Assembly: GCA_964568735.1 (NCBI GenBank)
Contig: CAZMRF010000024.1
Span: 1 to 63,261, forward strand
DNA length: 63,261 nucleotides
Reading direction: 5' to 3'
From: CAZMRF01 sp964568735
Lineage (GTDB): Bacteria; Acidobacteriota; Polarisedimenticolia; JACPZX01
The translations under genes were made by a program, and so were the position numbers. The notes under the pieces were generated by a model. That model was not told where the DNA came from and did no database searches. It saw nothing but the letters and a program-made list of their open reading frames with translations. This document shows, in pieces, positions 41,533 to 50,300 of this stretch (position 1 is the stretch's first letter; the number at the start of each line of letters is the position of its first letter).

Positions 41533-41720
41533 GCGCGTGGGAGTCTACGAGCCGCCCCGATCAATGGCCAGTTCCCCGAAATCCAAAGGAATCGTTGCTC
41601 TCTCGGAACGGGCATGATAATTAAGGGGGGAAAGGTAAGCTGTCCAACATTCCCGGGGGTTGAAGGCGAGGCCGATTCCGCCGCGCGGCCCGAACGAGGA
41701 CCCCGATCCGGAGATCACCG

Positions 41721-42554
41721 ATGCATGCGACCCATCTGCGATGGCCCCTCCTCGTCGTGCCGATCATCGCGGCGATGACGGGCCTGGCCGCAGCCCAGCC
41801 AGCCGGGGCCACGACCATCGGCAATGATCACAGGCTCTTCCAGAACTTCGTGGAGGACGGGGCCATCACGGAGAACGTCTGGTTCGAAGGACAGTTCCGC
41901 TTCCAGTCCTTCGACGACTCCAGGATGTTGTCCATCCAGCCTGTCCTCGCGGTCTCATTCGCCGAGGACTTCGAAGTGGGCGGCCGCTTCGGCATCGCGA
42001 CGGTCGATCCGGAGCGGGGAGACACCGAGAGCGGGTTCATGGATCTCGATCTCTACGGCAAGATCCGCCTCTCGACGAAGCCGACGCAGCTCTCGGTCGG
42101 GATCCTCCTGGATCTCCCGACGGGCGAGGAGGACAAGTCGCTCCGCCTCGGCACGGGCGAGATGGATCTCGAGCTGTTCGGCGGGGTCCGGCACGACTTC
42201 GGCGCGGTGAGCCTCGTCGGGAACGCGGGGCTGCGGATCAACCAGGATCCCGACGTGACCGACAGCGACGTGCTGCGTTCCATCGGCCTGCAGGGAGGGA
42301 GCGAAGCCGAGGGGGAAACATCCATCAAGCTCGGGGGGGGTCTCCTCTTCGCCATGACGCAGAAGCTGGCCGGGCAGCTCGAGGTGAGCTACGAGACCGA
42401 GAGGATAGACGGCTTCGGCTCGGACATGAGGGTGACCGTGGGGGGTGAATACAGGCTCAGGGAGTCCCTCGGGCTGCGCATGGCCGGGGCCGTGGGCCAG
42501 GGCGACGGGGCGCCCGACTACGAGGTGATCTTCTCGACGGTCCTGCTCCTCTGA
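41721..42554 (+). CDS. Outer-membrane beta-barrel protein (transporter-like)
   Basis: 277 residues. Signal peptide (about 1-25, LLVVPIIAAMTGLAAAQPAGA). The mature chain alternates amphipathic strands and turns: ENVWFEGQFRFQSF, FEVGGRFGIATVDPERGDTESGFMDLDLYGKIRL, LSVGILLDLPTGEEDKSLRLGTGEMDLELFGGVRHDFGAVSL, and it ends in YEVIFSTVLLL. The LPTGEED-LGTG pattern is typical of the 'meta-pathway/phenol degradation' transporter-like barrels. A plausible extended -10 (TGATAATT, 41615-41622) lies about 100 nt upstream. No cargo can be assigned. Confidence 0.75.
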   Translation: MHATHLRWPLLVVPIIAAMTGLAAAQPAGATTIGNDHRLFQNFVEDGAITENVWFEGQFRFQSFDDSRMLSIQPVLAVSFAEDFEVGGRFGIATVDPERGDTESGFMDLDLYGKIRLSTKPTQLSVGILLDLPTGEEDKSLRLGTGEMDLELFGGVRHDFGAVSLVGNAGLRINQDPDVTDSDVLRSIGLQGGSEAEGETSIKLGGGLLFAMTQKLAGQLEVSYETERIDGFGSDMRVTVGGEYRLRESLGLRMAGAVGQGDGAPDYEVIFSTVLLL

Positions 42555-42657
42555 TGAGGCGCGACAGCGGCGGAGCCCGGTACGGATCTGACGAATGGAG
42601 CCCATGTCGCTAATCTATTTATTTTCTTATAGTTAGACTCAAAAAAGTTCTGCCCCC

Positions 42658-43467
42658 GTGCCCTTCCGCCACCCCGAGGGGAGGTGTATTCTCCCACCCT
42701 GTAGGGCGGCCGGTAGGGCCGCCAACCCTGCAAATGACCCAGAAACCAGAGCCAGAAAGAGCGCAGGAAGCGCCCCGAGGATTGCGGTGGGAGCCGAGGA
42801 GCTCATCCGGAAGCTGTCTCGTCAGACGGGCAAGCCGGTCGTCCTCACGATCACGGACAACCGGTGCAGCATGGTCTACGTCAGCCCGGGCGCGAACGGG
42901 ACCGTCAAGGTCCGGCTCCACCACATGTTCCTGCTGGCCCCCCCTGAAGTCCTCCAGGAACTGACACGATTCATCCGCCGCCCGACCCTCACCTGCCGGC
43001 AGCGGCTGAATAGCTGGGTCCGGCAGAACCGGCACCTGATCGGCGGGCCCCCGCGGGAACGCGCTCACCTGAACCTCGCGCACCGCGGCTTCCACGTGAA
43101 CCTGAAGGACGTCTTCGATCGGCTGAACCGCATGTACTTCGCGGGCAGGCTCCACGTCAGCATCACCTGGGGGCGGAGCCGGAACCGGTACAGGCGTACA
43201 TCCATCGACTTCGGCAGCTACGACCCCGAGAGCCGCATGATCCGGATCAACCCCGCGCTGGACCGGCCATGGGTCCCGCGCCTCTTCGTGGACTACATCG
43301 TCTACCACGAGATGCTCCACGCCTTGCTGGGCATCCGGGCCCTCGGCAACGGACGGCGCGAGGTGCATTCGGTCCGCTTCCGGGAGGAGGAGAAGGAATT
43401 CCGCTTCCACCGCTGGGCCGAGAGGTGGGAGCGCGCAAATCTCTGGCGCTTCCTCAGGGCGACCTAG
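42658..43467 (+). CDS. SprT-like zinc metalloprotease-domain protein
   Basis: 269 residues if translation begins at the GTG at 42658; the GTG at 42787 (VGAEELIRKLSRQ, with GAGG upstream) is a strong alternative giving 226. Central SprT-like fold: NLKDVFDRLNRMYFAGRLHVSITWGRSRN, RRTSIDFGSYDPESRMIRINPALDRP, and the zinc motif VYHEMLHALLG (HExxH). The usual C-terminal zinc ribbon is replaced by VHSVRFREEEKEFRFHRWAERWE. The first ~90 residues (KPVVLTITDNRCSMVYVSPGANGTVKVRLHHMFLLAPPEV) form a distinct beta domain. Eukaryotic SPRTN relatives repair DNA-protein crosslinks; bacterial roles are unclear. Confidence 0.78.
   Translation: MPFRHPEGRCILPPCRAAGRAANPANDPETRARKSAGSAPRIAVGAEELIRKLSRQTGKPVVLTITDNRCSMVYVSPGANGTVKVRLHHMFLLAPPEVLQELTRFIRRPTLTCRQRLNSWVRQNRHLIGGPPRERAHLNLAHRGFHVNLKDVFDRLNRMYFAGRLHVSITWGRSRNRYRRTSIDFGSYDPESRMIRINPALDRPWVPRLFVDYIVYHEMLHALLGIRALGNGRREVHSVRFREEEKEFRFHRWAERWERANLWRFLRAT
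42705..42723 (+). repeat. Hairpin in the 5' part of the SprT-like ORF
   Basis: GGCGGCC, loop GGTAG, GGCCGCC. It lies between the two candidate start codons (42658 and 42787), which argues mildly for the later start and a structured leader. An AT-rich patch (42610-42650, with TATAGT) just upstream looks promoter-like. Confidence 0.35.
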
Positions 43468-43531
43468 GGCAGGCCTCTCCCCCTGGCCCATCAAGTGGCT
43501 TCAGGAGCCAGGACGGCTGCCCGGGGAATGC

Positions 43532-43543
43532 GGGGGGGGGGGG
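43532..43543 (+). repeat. Homopolymeric G tract (12 G)
   Basis: Twelve consecutive G in the 149-nt gap before the TPR-S41 gene, about 73 nt upstream of its ATG. Tracts of this length are prone to slippage in replication and in sequencing. Confidence 0.85.
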
Positions 43544-43615
43544 CCTGCCGCCGTGCCCATCTTCTGGACAGCCTGCCGGGGGGCCTGTATTCTTCGGGTT
43601 TTCCCGGGAGAAGCG

Positions 43616-46399
43616 ATGAGCCATCCGGACTTTCCACGCCCGACGCGTGCCCGTCGTGCCTTTCAGGCGGCCGCCGCCCTCAGCCTCCTGCTGCTGGCCC
43701 ACGCCCCGGCAGGTGCGCAGGAGGGGGCTGCCGCGAGCGCGGATCCGCTTCTCCTGAAAGCCGAGGAGGAGATCACGCACGGAGAGTTGCCCGCCGCCGT
43801 GGCGACCCTCGAGGCGGCCGTCGCGGCCGCCCCCACTCGCGTCGATCTCAGGCTTCGGCTGGCCGGGCTCGAGAAGAAGAGAGCGATGTGGCTCAGGGCC
43901 GCGGAGCAGTACCGGGTCATCCTGGAGCTGGATCCTGCTCGCGTTGACGGCCGGCTCGGCTATGCCGAGCTCCTCCTCTCCGACTACCAGTTCAAGGCTG
44001 CCGAAGGGCAGTTCAGATTGCTCCTGCGCCAGGAGCTGCCTCACCACGAGCTCGACAGAGCCCAGATTGGACTCGGGACCACGCTCTACGCGGTCGGGAG
44101 GTACCAGGAGGCGATCGAGGCCTTCGCTCTCGTCCTCGAGCGACATCCGGACGACCCCACCGCGGGCGCCTACACGAACTTCGCCCTGAGGAAGAGTGGC
44201 GACCTGGACGCGGCCATCCTTGGCTGGACTCGGCTCGTGGAGAAGAGGCCTGACTTCGTGCGCGGGCAGCTCATCGCAGCCGAGCTCCAGGGGCTCCGCG
44301 CGGACATCGTCCGCCAGCGTGAAGCGGCCGTGGAGCGGCCCGGCGAGCCGGGCGTCCACCGGCTCCTGGGCGATCTGCTCATGGAGAAGCCCGATCTGCC
44401 CGGGGCGATCGCCGCCTATAGCCGCGCGGCTGAGCTCGACCCCCGGGACCTCGGACTTCGATTCAGGCTCGCGGTCGCCCTCCGAGAAGGCGGCCACATC
44501 CAGGCGGCTGCCGACGCCTTCCGGTCGCTCTCCCGGGAGCCGGAGCTCGGCGGGATCGCGAGCTACAACCTGGCCTGGTGCGAGCGGCGGCTCGCCGGCC
44601 CCGCCGCCGAAGCGACGGCCTGGGAGCGGGCGGTCGAGCACAACCCGACGGACTCCTACGCCTACAGGCGCTACGTGGACGCCCTGCTGCGGAGCGGCGG
44701 CCTCGAGAGGGAGCTGGGGCTACTCCTTCCCGCCATCAAGGAGCGCCCCCAGGACCCTCTGCCTCGCCTCCAGTTCGGCGTTCTCTCCCTCGAAGCAGGA
44801 CAAGCTGAGGAGGCGGCCCGTGCCCTCCTGGACGCCCTGTCGATCGAGCCGAACGATCCCTGGGGCCAGAGGGAGCTGAAGCTGGCGCTGAAAGCCTCGC
44901 CCGGCCTGGCCACGACGATCCTCGAGGAGATTCGGAAGAGCGAGCAAGCCGGGCGGGAGGATCCCAGGGTCAACCTCCACCGCAAGGCGGCCCTCCAGCT
45001 GGCGGCAGGACACCCGGAGGAGTGCGTATCCATCCTGCGCCCCGTCGTGGCATCCGACCCGGCCGATGCCCGGGCGGCCGTCGCCCTCGCCGGATGCCAG
45101 CGCACCGCGGGCGCCAGCCCTGCCGACGTGGTCGCGGTGCTGGCGGCCGCTCGGGACGCCGTGCCCGGCTATGTGCATGCGAGGCTGGATCTCGCGATGG
45201 CCCTCGCCGGCGGCGGCAGGTTCGGCGAGGCCGAGCGCGAGGCCCGGGCGGCGATCGATCTGGCGCCGACGGATGCCCGCGCCCTCGTCGCCCTCGCCAT
45301 CTCCCTGCGTGAGCTGGGAGGCGGAGGGAACCTCCTGGCTGCCGACGCGGCGCTCGCGCGCTCGCTCGAGGCGTCTCCCATGGACCCCACGGGTGTGGCC
45401 AGGCTGCTGCGCGCGAAGGTCGCCTGGCAGCTCGGGCGGGAGCAGGAGGCACGCCGGCTGCTCAAGGGGGACCTCCCGGTGGAGCCGGAGGAGCTGTACC
45501 GAGTTTCATGGAGCTTCGTCAGGGACCACTACAGCGACCGGACCTTCAACGGCCAGGACTGGGACATCTGGAAGGACCGCTTCGAGGGCACGCTCCAGAG
45601 CGAGACGGACGCGCTGGGAGCGATCGCCCTGATGCTCGCCAGCCTCGCCGATCCCGACACGGGGCTGCGCAGCGGAGATCAGACCGCCGCCTACATGTTC
45701 ACGGAGAGGAGCAGCCAGGTCGATCGCCTCCCGACGGGACGCGCCGCAGCCAGCAGCAAGAGCGTCGAGGCCGTGGCGCTCGAGGAGAACGTGGGCTACG
45801 TCGCGGTGACGAACATGAACGACCCGAAGCTCTCCGAAGAGGTGAAGCGCGCCTTCGACCAGATGGAGAACCGCGACGCCGTCATCCTCGACCTGCGCGG
45901 GAACCTCGGCGGTGCGGAGAGAGAGGCCGCGGCCATCACCTCGATGCTCGTCGAGCCGGGAACGCCGACGGGCTCCGTCATCACGCCGCAGGGGCAGGTC
46001 CCCACGGTCAGCCAGGGGCACGAGCCGCCGAAGATCCCGGACAAGCCCGTGATCGTGCTGGTGGACCGGAACACCGCATCCTCCGCGGAGGCGCTGGCAG
46101 GCGCGCTTCAGGAGTCGAAGCGGGCCGTCGTCGTGGGCGAGACGACCTACGGGAAGGCGGGAATCCAGCTCCCGCATCTCCTCCCCGGCGGAGCGACGCT
46201 CATGCTGGCGACCGCGGAGAGCGGTGATCTCGCCGGCGTCTCCTACTCGGGTCGTGGGATCGAGCCCGACGTCTCCGTCGATGGCAGCGCGCCCGATGCC
46301 GACAAGTCGAAGGATGCCGCCATCACGAGGGCGAGGGAGATCCTCCGGAAGCGGCGCCTGGAGAAGGCCACCGGCCCCGGGGACACGACGGAGCGGTGA
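43616..46399 (+). CDS. TPR-repeat protein with C-terminal S41 peptidase domain
   Basis: 927 residues. Start at the ATG at 43616, which follows GGGAG at a good distance and gives a clean signal peptide (RRAFQAAAALSLLLLAHAPAGA). Residues ~35-600 are about a dozen TPR-like repeats (EEEITHGELPAAVATLEAAV, YRVILELDPARVDGRLGYAELLL, YQEAIEAFALVLERHPDDP). Residues ~625-920 are an S41 (C-terminal processing protease) domain: YRVSWSFVRDHYSDRTFNGQDW, VGYVAVTNMND, VILDLRGNLGG, catalytic Ser in NTASSAEALAGAL and Lys in TTYGKAGIQLP. No PDZ domain is seen between them. A periplasmic protease whose substrate access is probably governed by the TPR solenoid. The next gene starts within its stop (GTGA). Confidence 0.88.
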   Translation: MSHPDFPRPTRARRAFQAAAALSLLLLAHAPAGAQEGAAASADPLLLKAEEEITHGELPAAVATLEAAVAAAPTRVDLRLRLAGLEKKRAMWLRAAEQYRVILELDPARVDGRLGYAELLLSDYQFKAAEGQFRLLLRQELPHHELDRAQIGLGTTLYAVGRYQEAIEAFALVLERHPDDPTAGAYTNFALRKSGDLDAAILGWTRLVEKRPDFVRGQLIAAELQGLRADIVRQREAAVERPGEPGVHRLLGDLLMEKPDLPGAIAAYSRAAELDPRDLGLRFRLAVALREGGHIQAAADAFRSLSREPELGGIASYNLAWCERRLAGPAAEATAWERAVEHNPTDSYAYRRYVDALLRSGGLERELGLLLPAIKERPQDPLPRLQFGVLSLEAGQAEEAARALLDALSIEPNDPWGQRELKLALKASPGLATTILEEIRKSEQAGREDPRVNLHRKAALQLAAGHPEECVSILRPVVASDPADARAAVALAGCQRTAGASPADVVAVLAAARDAVPGYVHARLDLAMALAGGGRFGEAEREARAAIDLAPTDARALVALAISLRELGGGGNLLAADAALARSLEASPMDPTGVARLLRAKVAWQLGREQEARRLLKGDLPVEPEELYRVSWSFVRDHYSDRTFNGQDWDIWKDRFEGTLQSETDALGAIALMLASLADPDTGLRSGDQTAAYMFTERSSQVDRLPTGRAAASSKSVEAVALEENVGYVAVTNMNDPKLSEEVKRAFDQMENRDAVILDLRGNLGGAEREAAAITSMLVEPGTPTGSVITPQGQVPTVSQGHEPPKIPDKPVIVLVDRNTASSAEALAGALQESKRAVVVGETTYGKAGIQLPHLLPGGATLMLATAESGDLAGVSYSGRGIEPDVSVDGSAPDADKSKDAAITRAREILRKRRLEKATGPGDTTER

Positions 46400-48516
46400 T
46401 CGACGCATTGCGCGCGCCCGGCGGAGCACGCCTCGTCCTTCTCTCGGGAATAGCGGTTCTCGCGGCGGGCCTCTATCTCCAGGCGGCGGCAGGCCCCGTC
46501 CTGGACGCGGAGGCCCCGGCCCTTCGGGCTCTGGCGGCCTCGGACGTCGGCCGCGCGCTCGCCTTCCAGACCGATCCCGACGAGGCGAGGCCCCTCTCCA
46601 ACGTGCTCGTATTTCTGGTCACCGCGGGGTCGGGCACGATGGCCTCGATCCGCATCCTCTCGGCCCTCCTGCACGGTGCCAATGCCCTGCTCGTGTTCCT
46701 CCTCGCAGCGCATCTGCAGCGGCGGGCGGGTGACGGGCAACCCGGGACGACTCTCGCTCCCGTCGTGGCCGGACTCGTTTTTGCGCTGCACCCGCTGGCC
46801 TCCGAAGCGATCCTCTCTCACGGCTCGTTCGCGGTCGTCGCCGGCGCCACCTGCGCGCTCGGTGCCCTCCTCCTCGCGGCCCGGCAGGGTGAGTCGCTCG
46901 CGGGCGGCAGCTTCGGCCCCGCGGCGCTCTACCTCGCCTCGCTGCTCTGCCACGCCGCCTACTGGCCCGTGGCCTTGCCCGCTGCGGTCCTGGCGGCGCG
47001 GGGCGGTGCGGTTGGAGGGGCTCCCGCGAAGGGAAGGAGCCTCCTCAAGGCGCTCGCCCCCTTTGCGGCGGGCCTCGGACTCTTCTACGCGGCGTGGGCG
47101 GCCCGGATGTGGCCCGCCGTCAACTTCGGTCTGGTCCGCCGTCCCTGGGGCCTCCTTCAGGGGCTCGCCTCCCAGGGTGCGGCCTTCGTGGATGCTCTCC
47201 GGCTCTGCCTGGCTCCCGTTGGCCTCAGCGTGGATCAGGGGCGGCTGGCCTACATGGGGGACTGGAACATGCAGGCCATGGCAGGGGCGCTGGCCCTCGT
47301 CCTCCTCCTGGCCGGCGCCGTCGCGCTGGTGCGGCGCGGGACGCTCACCGGTATCGCGCTCGGCTGGCTCGGTGCGCTCCACCTCCATCTGCTCCTGGCT
47401 CCGCCCGAAGAGCCGCTGCAAGAGAGCCGTCTCTACCCCTTCGTGGTGTCCGTCGCCCTTCTGGCCTCGGCCCTGATTCGCGTGCTGGAGGCGCGGGCTG
47501 GATCGCGCGCGGCGATCGCTGCAGCCGGCGTGATCTGCCTGCCGCTCGCTTTCATCACCGCGGAACGCGCCCGCCTCTGGAGCGACCCGGTTGCCTTGTG
47601 GGAGTCCGCCGTTCGCGTCAACCCGGCGAGCACCCGCGGCTACATCGCGCTCGGGAAGCTGCACCTGGAGCACAACGAGACGGAGCCGGCGCTGAGGGCC
47701 TACGAGGCCGCCCTGGCGAGCTCCCCGAACAGCGCGGCGATCCAGAACAGCATCGCGGAGGTCTACTTCCAGCGTGGCGATCAGGCCCGCGCGCTCCAGG
47801 AGGCCGACAAGGCCATCGACCTGGACCCGCGCTACCTGCCGGCCTACCTCACCGCCGGCAACGTCTTCATGATGCGCAGCCAGACGCGTGACGCCTTCCT
47901 TGCCTTCAACGCGGCTCTCACGATCAACCCCGAGGACCCCTCGGCCCTGTACAACATGGGGGTGCTTCACTACCAGGAGCGGCAGTACGGGAAGGCGTCG
48001 AGACTCCTGAAGCGTGCCTCCGAGCTCCGGCCCGAGGACGCGGAGATGCAGTTCCGGCTGGGGCTGAGCCGGTTCTACCAGGGGGACTACCGTGGGGCGG
48101 CGGACGCGCTCCGCACTTCCGTGGTCCTCGATTCCGGCCGGATCGACGCGCGGGTGAACCTGGCGGCGGCCCTCACGCGGCTCGGCGAGCACTCCGCCGC
48201 GGCACATCTCCTCGAAGGCGTCCTCGGGGAGTCACCCGGGAACGCGGAAGCGCTCAACGGGATGGCCATCCTCGCTTCCGCGCGGGACGAGAAAGAGGGC
48301 GCGGTGACCTACTTCGAGAAGGCCGTCTCCGCCGACCCCAACAATCTCCAGTTCCTCTACAACCTCGGAGGCGCCTACGAGGATCTGGGCAAGGTCGATC
48401 TGGCCCTCGACGCCTACAGGAAGTTCCTCGATCGCTGGAGGGGATCGCTCAATCTCGGCGAGCAGGTCAGGGCGCGTATCGAGGCTCTCGAAGCTCGCGC
48501 GGCCGCGACGCCCTAG
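46396..48516 (+). CDS. TPR-repeat polytopic membrane protein (TMTC-like)
   Basis: 706 residues from a GTG start overlapping the protease stop. The N-terminal half (about 1-395) has 9-11 TMs and a GT-C-like layout (LAAHLQRRAG, GLVFALHPLASEAILSHGSF, AARMWPAVNFGLVRRPWGLLQGLASQGAAF, PLQESRLYPFVVSVALL). The C-terminal half (about 400-700) is TPR: VNPASTRGYIALGKLHLEHNETEPALRAYEAALASSPNSAAIQNSIAEVYFQRGDQARAL and further units. The architecture matches bacterial relatives of TMTC/O-mannosyltransferase-type proteins, though no catalytic DE motif is clear. Its coupling to the TPR protease suggests a joint envelope task. Confidence 0.78.
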   Translation: MIDALRAPGGARLVLLSGIAVLAAGLYLQAAAGPVLDAEAPALRALAASDVGRALAFQTDPDEARPLSNVLVFLVTAGSGTMASIRILSALLHGANALLVFLLAAHLQRRAGDGQPGTTLAPVVAGLVFALHPLASEAILSHGSFAVVAGATCALGALLLAARQGESLAGGSFGPAALYLASLLCHAAYWPVALPAAVLAARGGAVGGAPAKGRSLLKALAPFAAGLGLFYAAWAARMWPAVNFGLVRRPWGLLQGLASQGAAFVDALRLCLAPVGLSVDQGRLAYMGDWNMQAMAGALALVLLLAGAVALVRRGTLTGIALGWLGALHLHLLLAPPEEPLQESRLYPFVVSVALLASALIRVLEARAGSRAAIAAAGVICLPLAFITAERARLWSDPVALWESAVRVNPASTRGYIALGKLHLEHNETEPALRAYEAALASSPNSAAIQNSIAEVYFQRGDQARALQEADKAIDLDPRYLPAYLTAGNVFMMRSQTRDAFLAFNAALTINPEDPSALYNMGVLHYQERQYGKASRLLKRASELRPEDAEMQFRLGLSRFYQGDYRGAADALRTSVVLDSGRIDARVNLAAALTRLGEHSAAAHLLEGVLGESPGNAEALNGMAILASARDEKEGAVTYFEKAVSADPNNLQFLYNLGGAYEDLGKVDLALDAYRKFLDRWRGSLNLGEQVRARIEALEARAAATP

Positions 48517-48612
48517 CCGGCGTTCGGGGGCCCCTCCCGACAGAGCATTCCCGCGGCTTCGAAATCGCTGATGAGGGCGTTGAAGAGTGCGACCGGGCGG
48601 CGGCTCGAGCCC

Positions 48613-50172
48613 TTACTTGCCGGAGGCGGCTCCAGCCCCTTTCGATGCCAGGCTCTCGTCGATCATCTTCTTGAAGGTCGCGAAGTCCCGAAGGGGCAGC
48701 TTCCGGCCGTTCACGTAGATCGAGGGCGTCCCTGTCACGTTCGCTTTCTGGCCGTCGGCCAAGTCCTTGTCGATGGAGCTCTTGAAGCTCTCGCTCCGAA
48801 CGGAGGTCTCCAGGGCCTGCGGATCGAGTCCGAGCTGCCGGCCGAACTCCTTCAGGTTCTCCAGCGTGAGGGCGCGCTGGTTCTTGAAGATCAGGTCGTT
48901 CATCTCCCAGAACTTCCCCTGCTTGTGAGCGAAGGCGGCCGCCTCGGCAGCGGGGCGGGCGTTCGGGTGGAATGAAAGAGGGAAGTGCTTGAAGACGAGC
49001 TTGACGTCTTTCGGATAGGCCTGCACCACCTGGTTGAGCAGCGGCTCCGCCGCTGCGCAGTGGGGTCACTGGTAGTCGCTGAACGCGACCACGATCACGG
49101 GCGCGTCGGCGGGCCCCTTGAAGGGAGAGCCGGTGACGTCGATGGCGTAGACAAGGTTGTCGGGTGGTCGCTGGGGGCGCTGCTGCGCCTGCTGCCTCTG
49201 GATCAGCTCGGCGGTGATGACCCCCGCCGCCTTCCCCAGGTCGCCTCCGCTCCTCACCGTCTCGATGAGCTTCTGAAGCGTGGCGCTGTCCCACGACGGC
49301 GACTTCACGCCGTTGACGAAGACATTCGGCGTCCCCGAGACGCCGGCGCGCCGGGCCTCCAGCCCCTCGCCATCCACGAAGGTGCCGGTCGACGGGTCGG
49401 CGAGATCCTTCTCGAAGGCGGCCATGTCGAGGCCGATGCTCTGCGCGTAGCGCCGCAGGCTGGCGTCATCGAGGGCCCCCTGGTTCCCGAAGAGGAGGTC
49501 GTGCATCTCCCAGAACTTGTCCTGCCGCTGCGCCGCCACGGCCGCGATGGCCGCCGGGCGCCCGCGCGGATGGTTCGGCAGCGCGTAGTGCTTGAAGACG
49601 AGACGGACGTCAGAGTTCGACTGAACCACCTTCTTGAGCACGGGCCCCGCCCGTGCGCAGTAGGGTCACTGGAAATCTTCGAACGTGACGATCGTGATCG
49701 GCGCGTCGGCGCGGCCCAGGTAGGGCGACTTCTCCACCGCGATCTGCTTGACGGGCACGGGCTGCGCGTCGGGCGGCGCCGCGCCAGCAGCGCCGGAAGC
49801 GTTTCGAAGTGCCTTGAGGGCGGCGAGCGTCTGCTCGTCGCTCGCCCCGGTGCGGATGGCGTTGACGATGGCCGCCGCGAGCGACGGGCTGCGGGGACAG
49901 GTCTTGTCCTCGACCCGGCACTGGGCGATCGTCATGCTGCATCCGCAGTCGCAGTGCTCGGCGTTGAGGATCCTGAGAGCCCTCTCCTTGGCGACCGCAT
50001 CCAGCCCCGAGAAATCCACGCCGGCGAGTCCCTCGCGGTAGAAGGTCTCACCGACGGTGGAGGCAGGCTGCACGCCGGCACTCCGGTCCGGGCCGGCCTC
50101 CTCGCGAGCGGAGGAGGCTGCTGCCCCGCAGGCGAGGAGCACGAGGGAAAGGAGCAAGCTCAGCTTCTTCAT
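48613..50172 (-). CDS. Tandem DsbA-like thioredoxin-fold lipoprotein with two selenocysteines
   Basis: One 519-residue chain read through two in-frame TGA codons (49666-49668 and 49066-49068). Start at the ATG at 50172: MKKLSLLLSLVLLACG, a lipoprotein signal with lipobox LLAC (Cys15). Residues ~45-110 are a Cys-rich module (EHCDCGCSMTIAQCRVEDKTCPRSP). Domain 1 (about 148-330): FEDFQ-Sec169-PYC, LVFKHYALPNHPRGRPAA, cis-Pro in GVSGTPNVFVNG. Domain 2 (about 350-515): FSDYQ-Sec369-PHC, LVFKHFPLSFHPNARPAA, cis-Pro in NVTGTPSIYVNG. Both TGA codons replace the first Cys of CPxC, frame and homology run uninterrupted across them, and each is followed by a matching hairpin (see SECIS entries). TGA is an ordinary stop for many other genes here. 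Likely a periplasmic thiol/selenol oxidoreductase. Automatic annotation would split it into three ORFs. selA/B/C/D are not in the window. Confidence 0.93.
49038..49056 (-). promoter_or_regulatory. Bacterial SECIS-like hairpin after the second TGA (Sec369)
   Basis: mRNA sense: TGA, nine bases, then GCAGCGGC (49056-49049), loop GGA, GCCGCTGC (49045-49038). Eight perfect base pairs with the apical loop 18-20 nt after TGA, inside the window used by bacterial SECIS elements read by SelB. Confidence 0.85.
49638..49656 (-). promoter_or_regulatory. Bacterial SECIS-like hairpin after the first TGA (Sec169)
   Basis: mRNA sense: TGA, nine bases, then GCACGGGC (49656-49649), loop GGG, GCCCGTGC (49645-49638). 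Same stem length, loop size and spacing as the second element. Base pairs 4 and 5 are swapped (C-G/G-C versus G-C/C-G) on both strands, i.e. compensatory changes. Confidence 0.85.
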
Positions 50173-50272
50173 GGGCGGGTGACTCCGCGTTGCGCTCTTA
50201 GCAGGCGCCACGTGCGCCTCGTCGACGGCCTCCGGAGCGGCCTGGGAAGCGCTCCGGCACTGCGGACCCCGA

Positions 50273-50300
50273 ATCATACCGCCCGATCACTTCATGTCAA
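50273..50300 (-). promoter_or_regulatory. Promoter of the selenoprotein gene
   Basis: Reverse strand: TTGACA (50300-50295), 16-nt spacer, TATGAT (50278-50273). Five of six -10 bases and all -35 bases match consensus. Leader of about 94 nt. Confidence 0.7.

Noticed and set aside
49066..50277. Three separate DsbA-like genes or a pseudogene with nonsense mutations
   Set aside because: Both stops are TGA at the same functional residue, frames are continuous, both domains are otherwise intact, and each TGA is followed by an equally placed covarying hairpin. Random nonsense mutations or sequencing errors would not do this twice.
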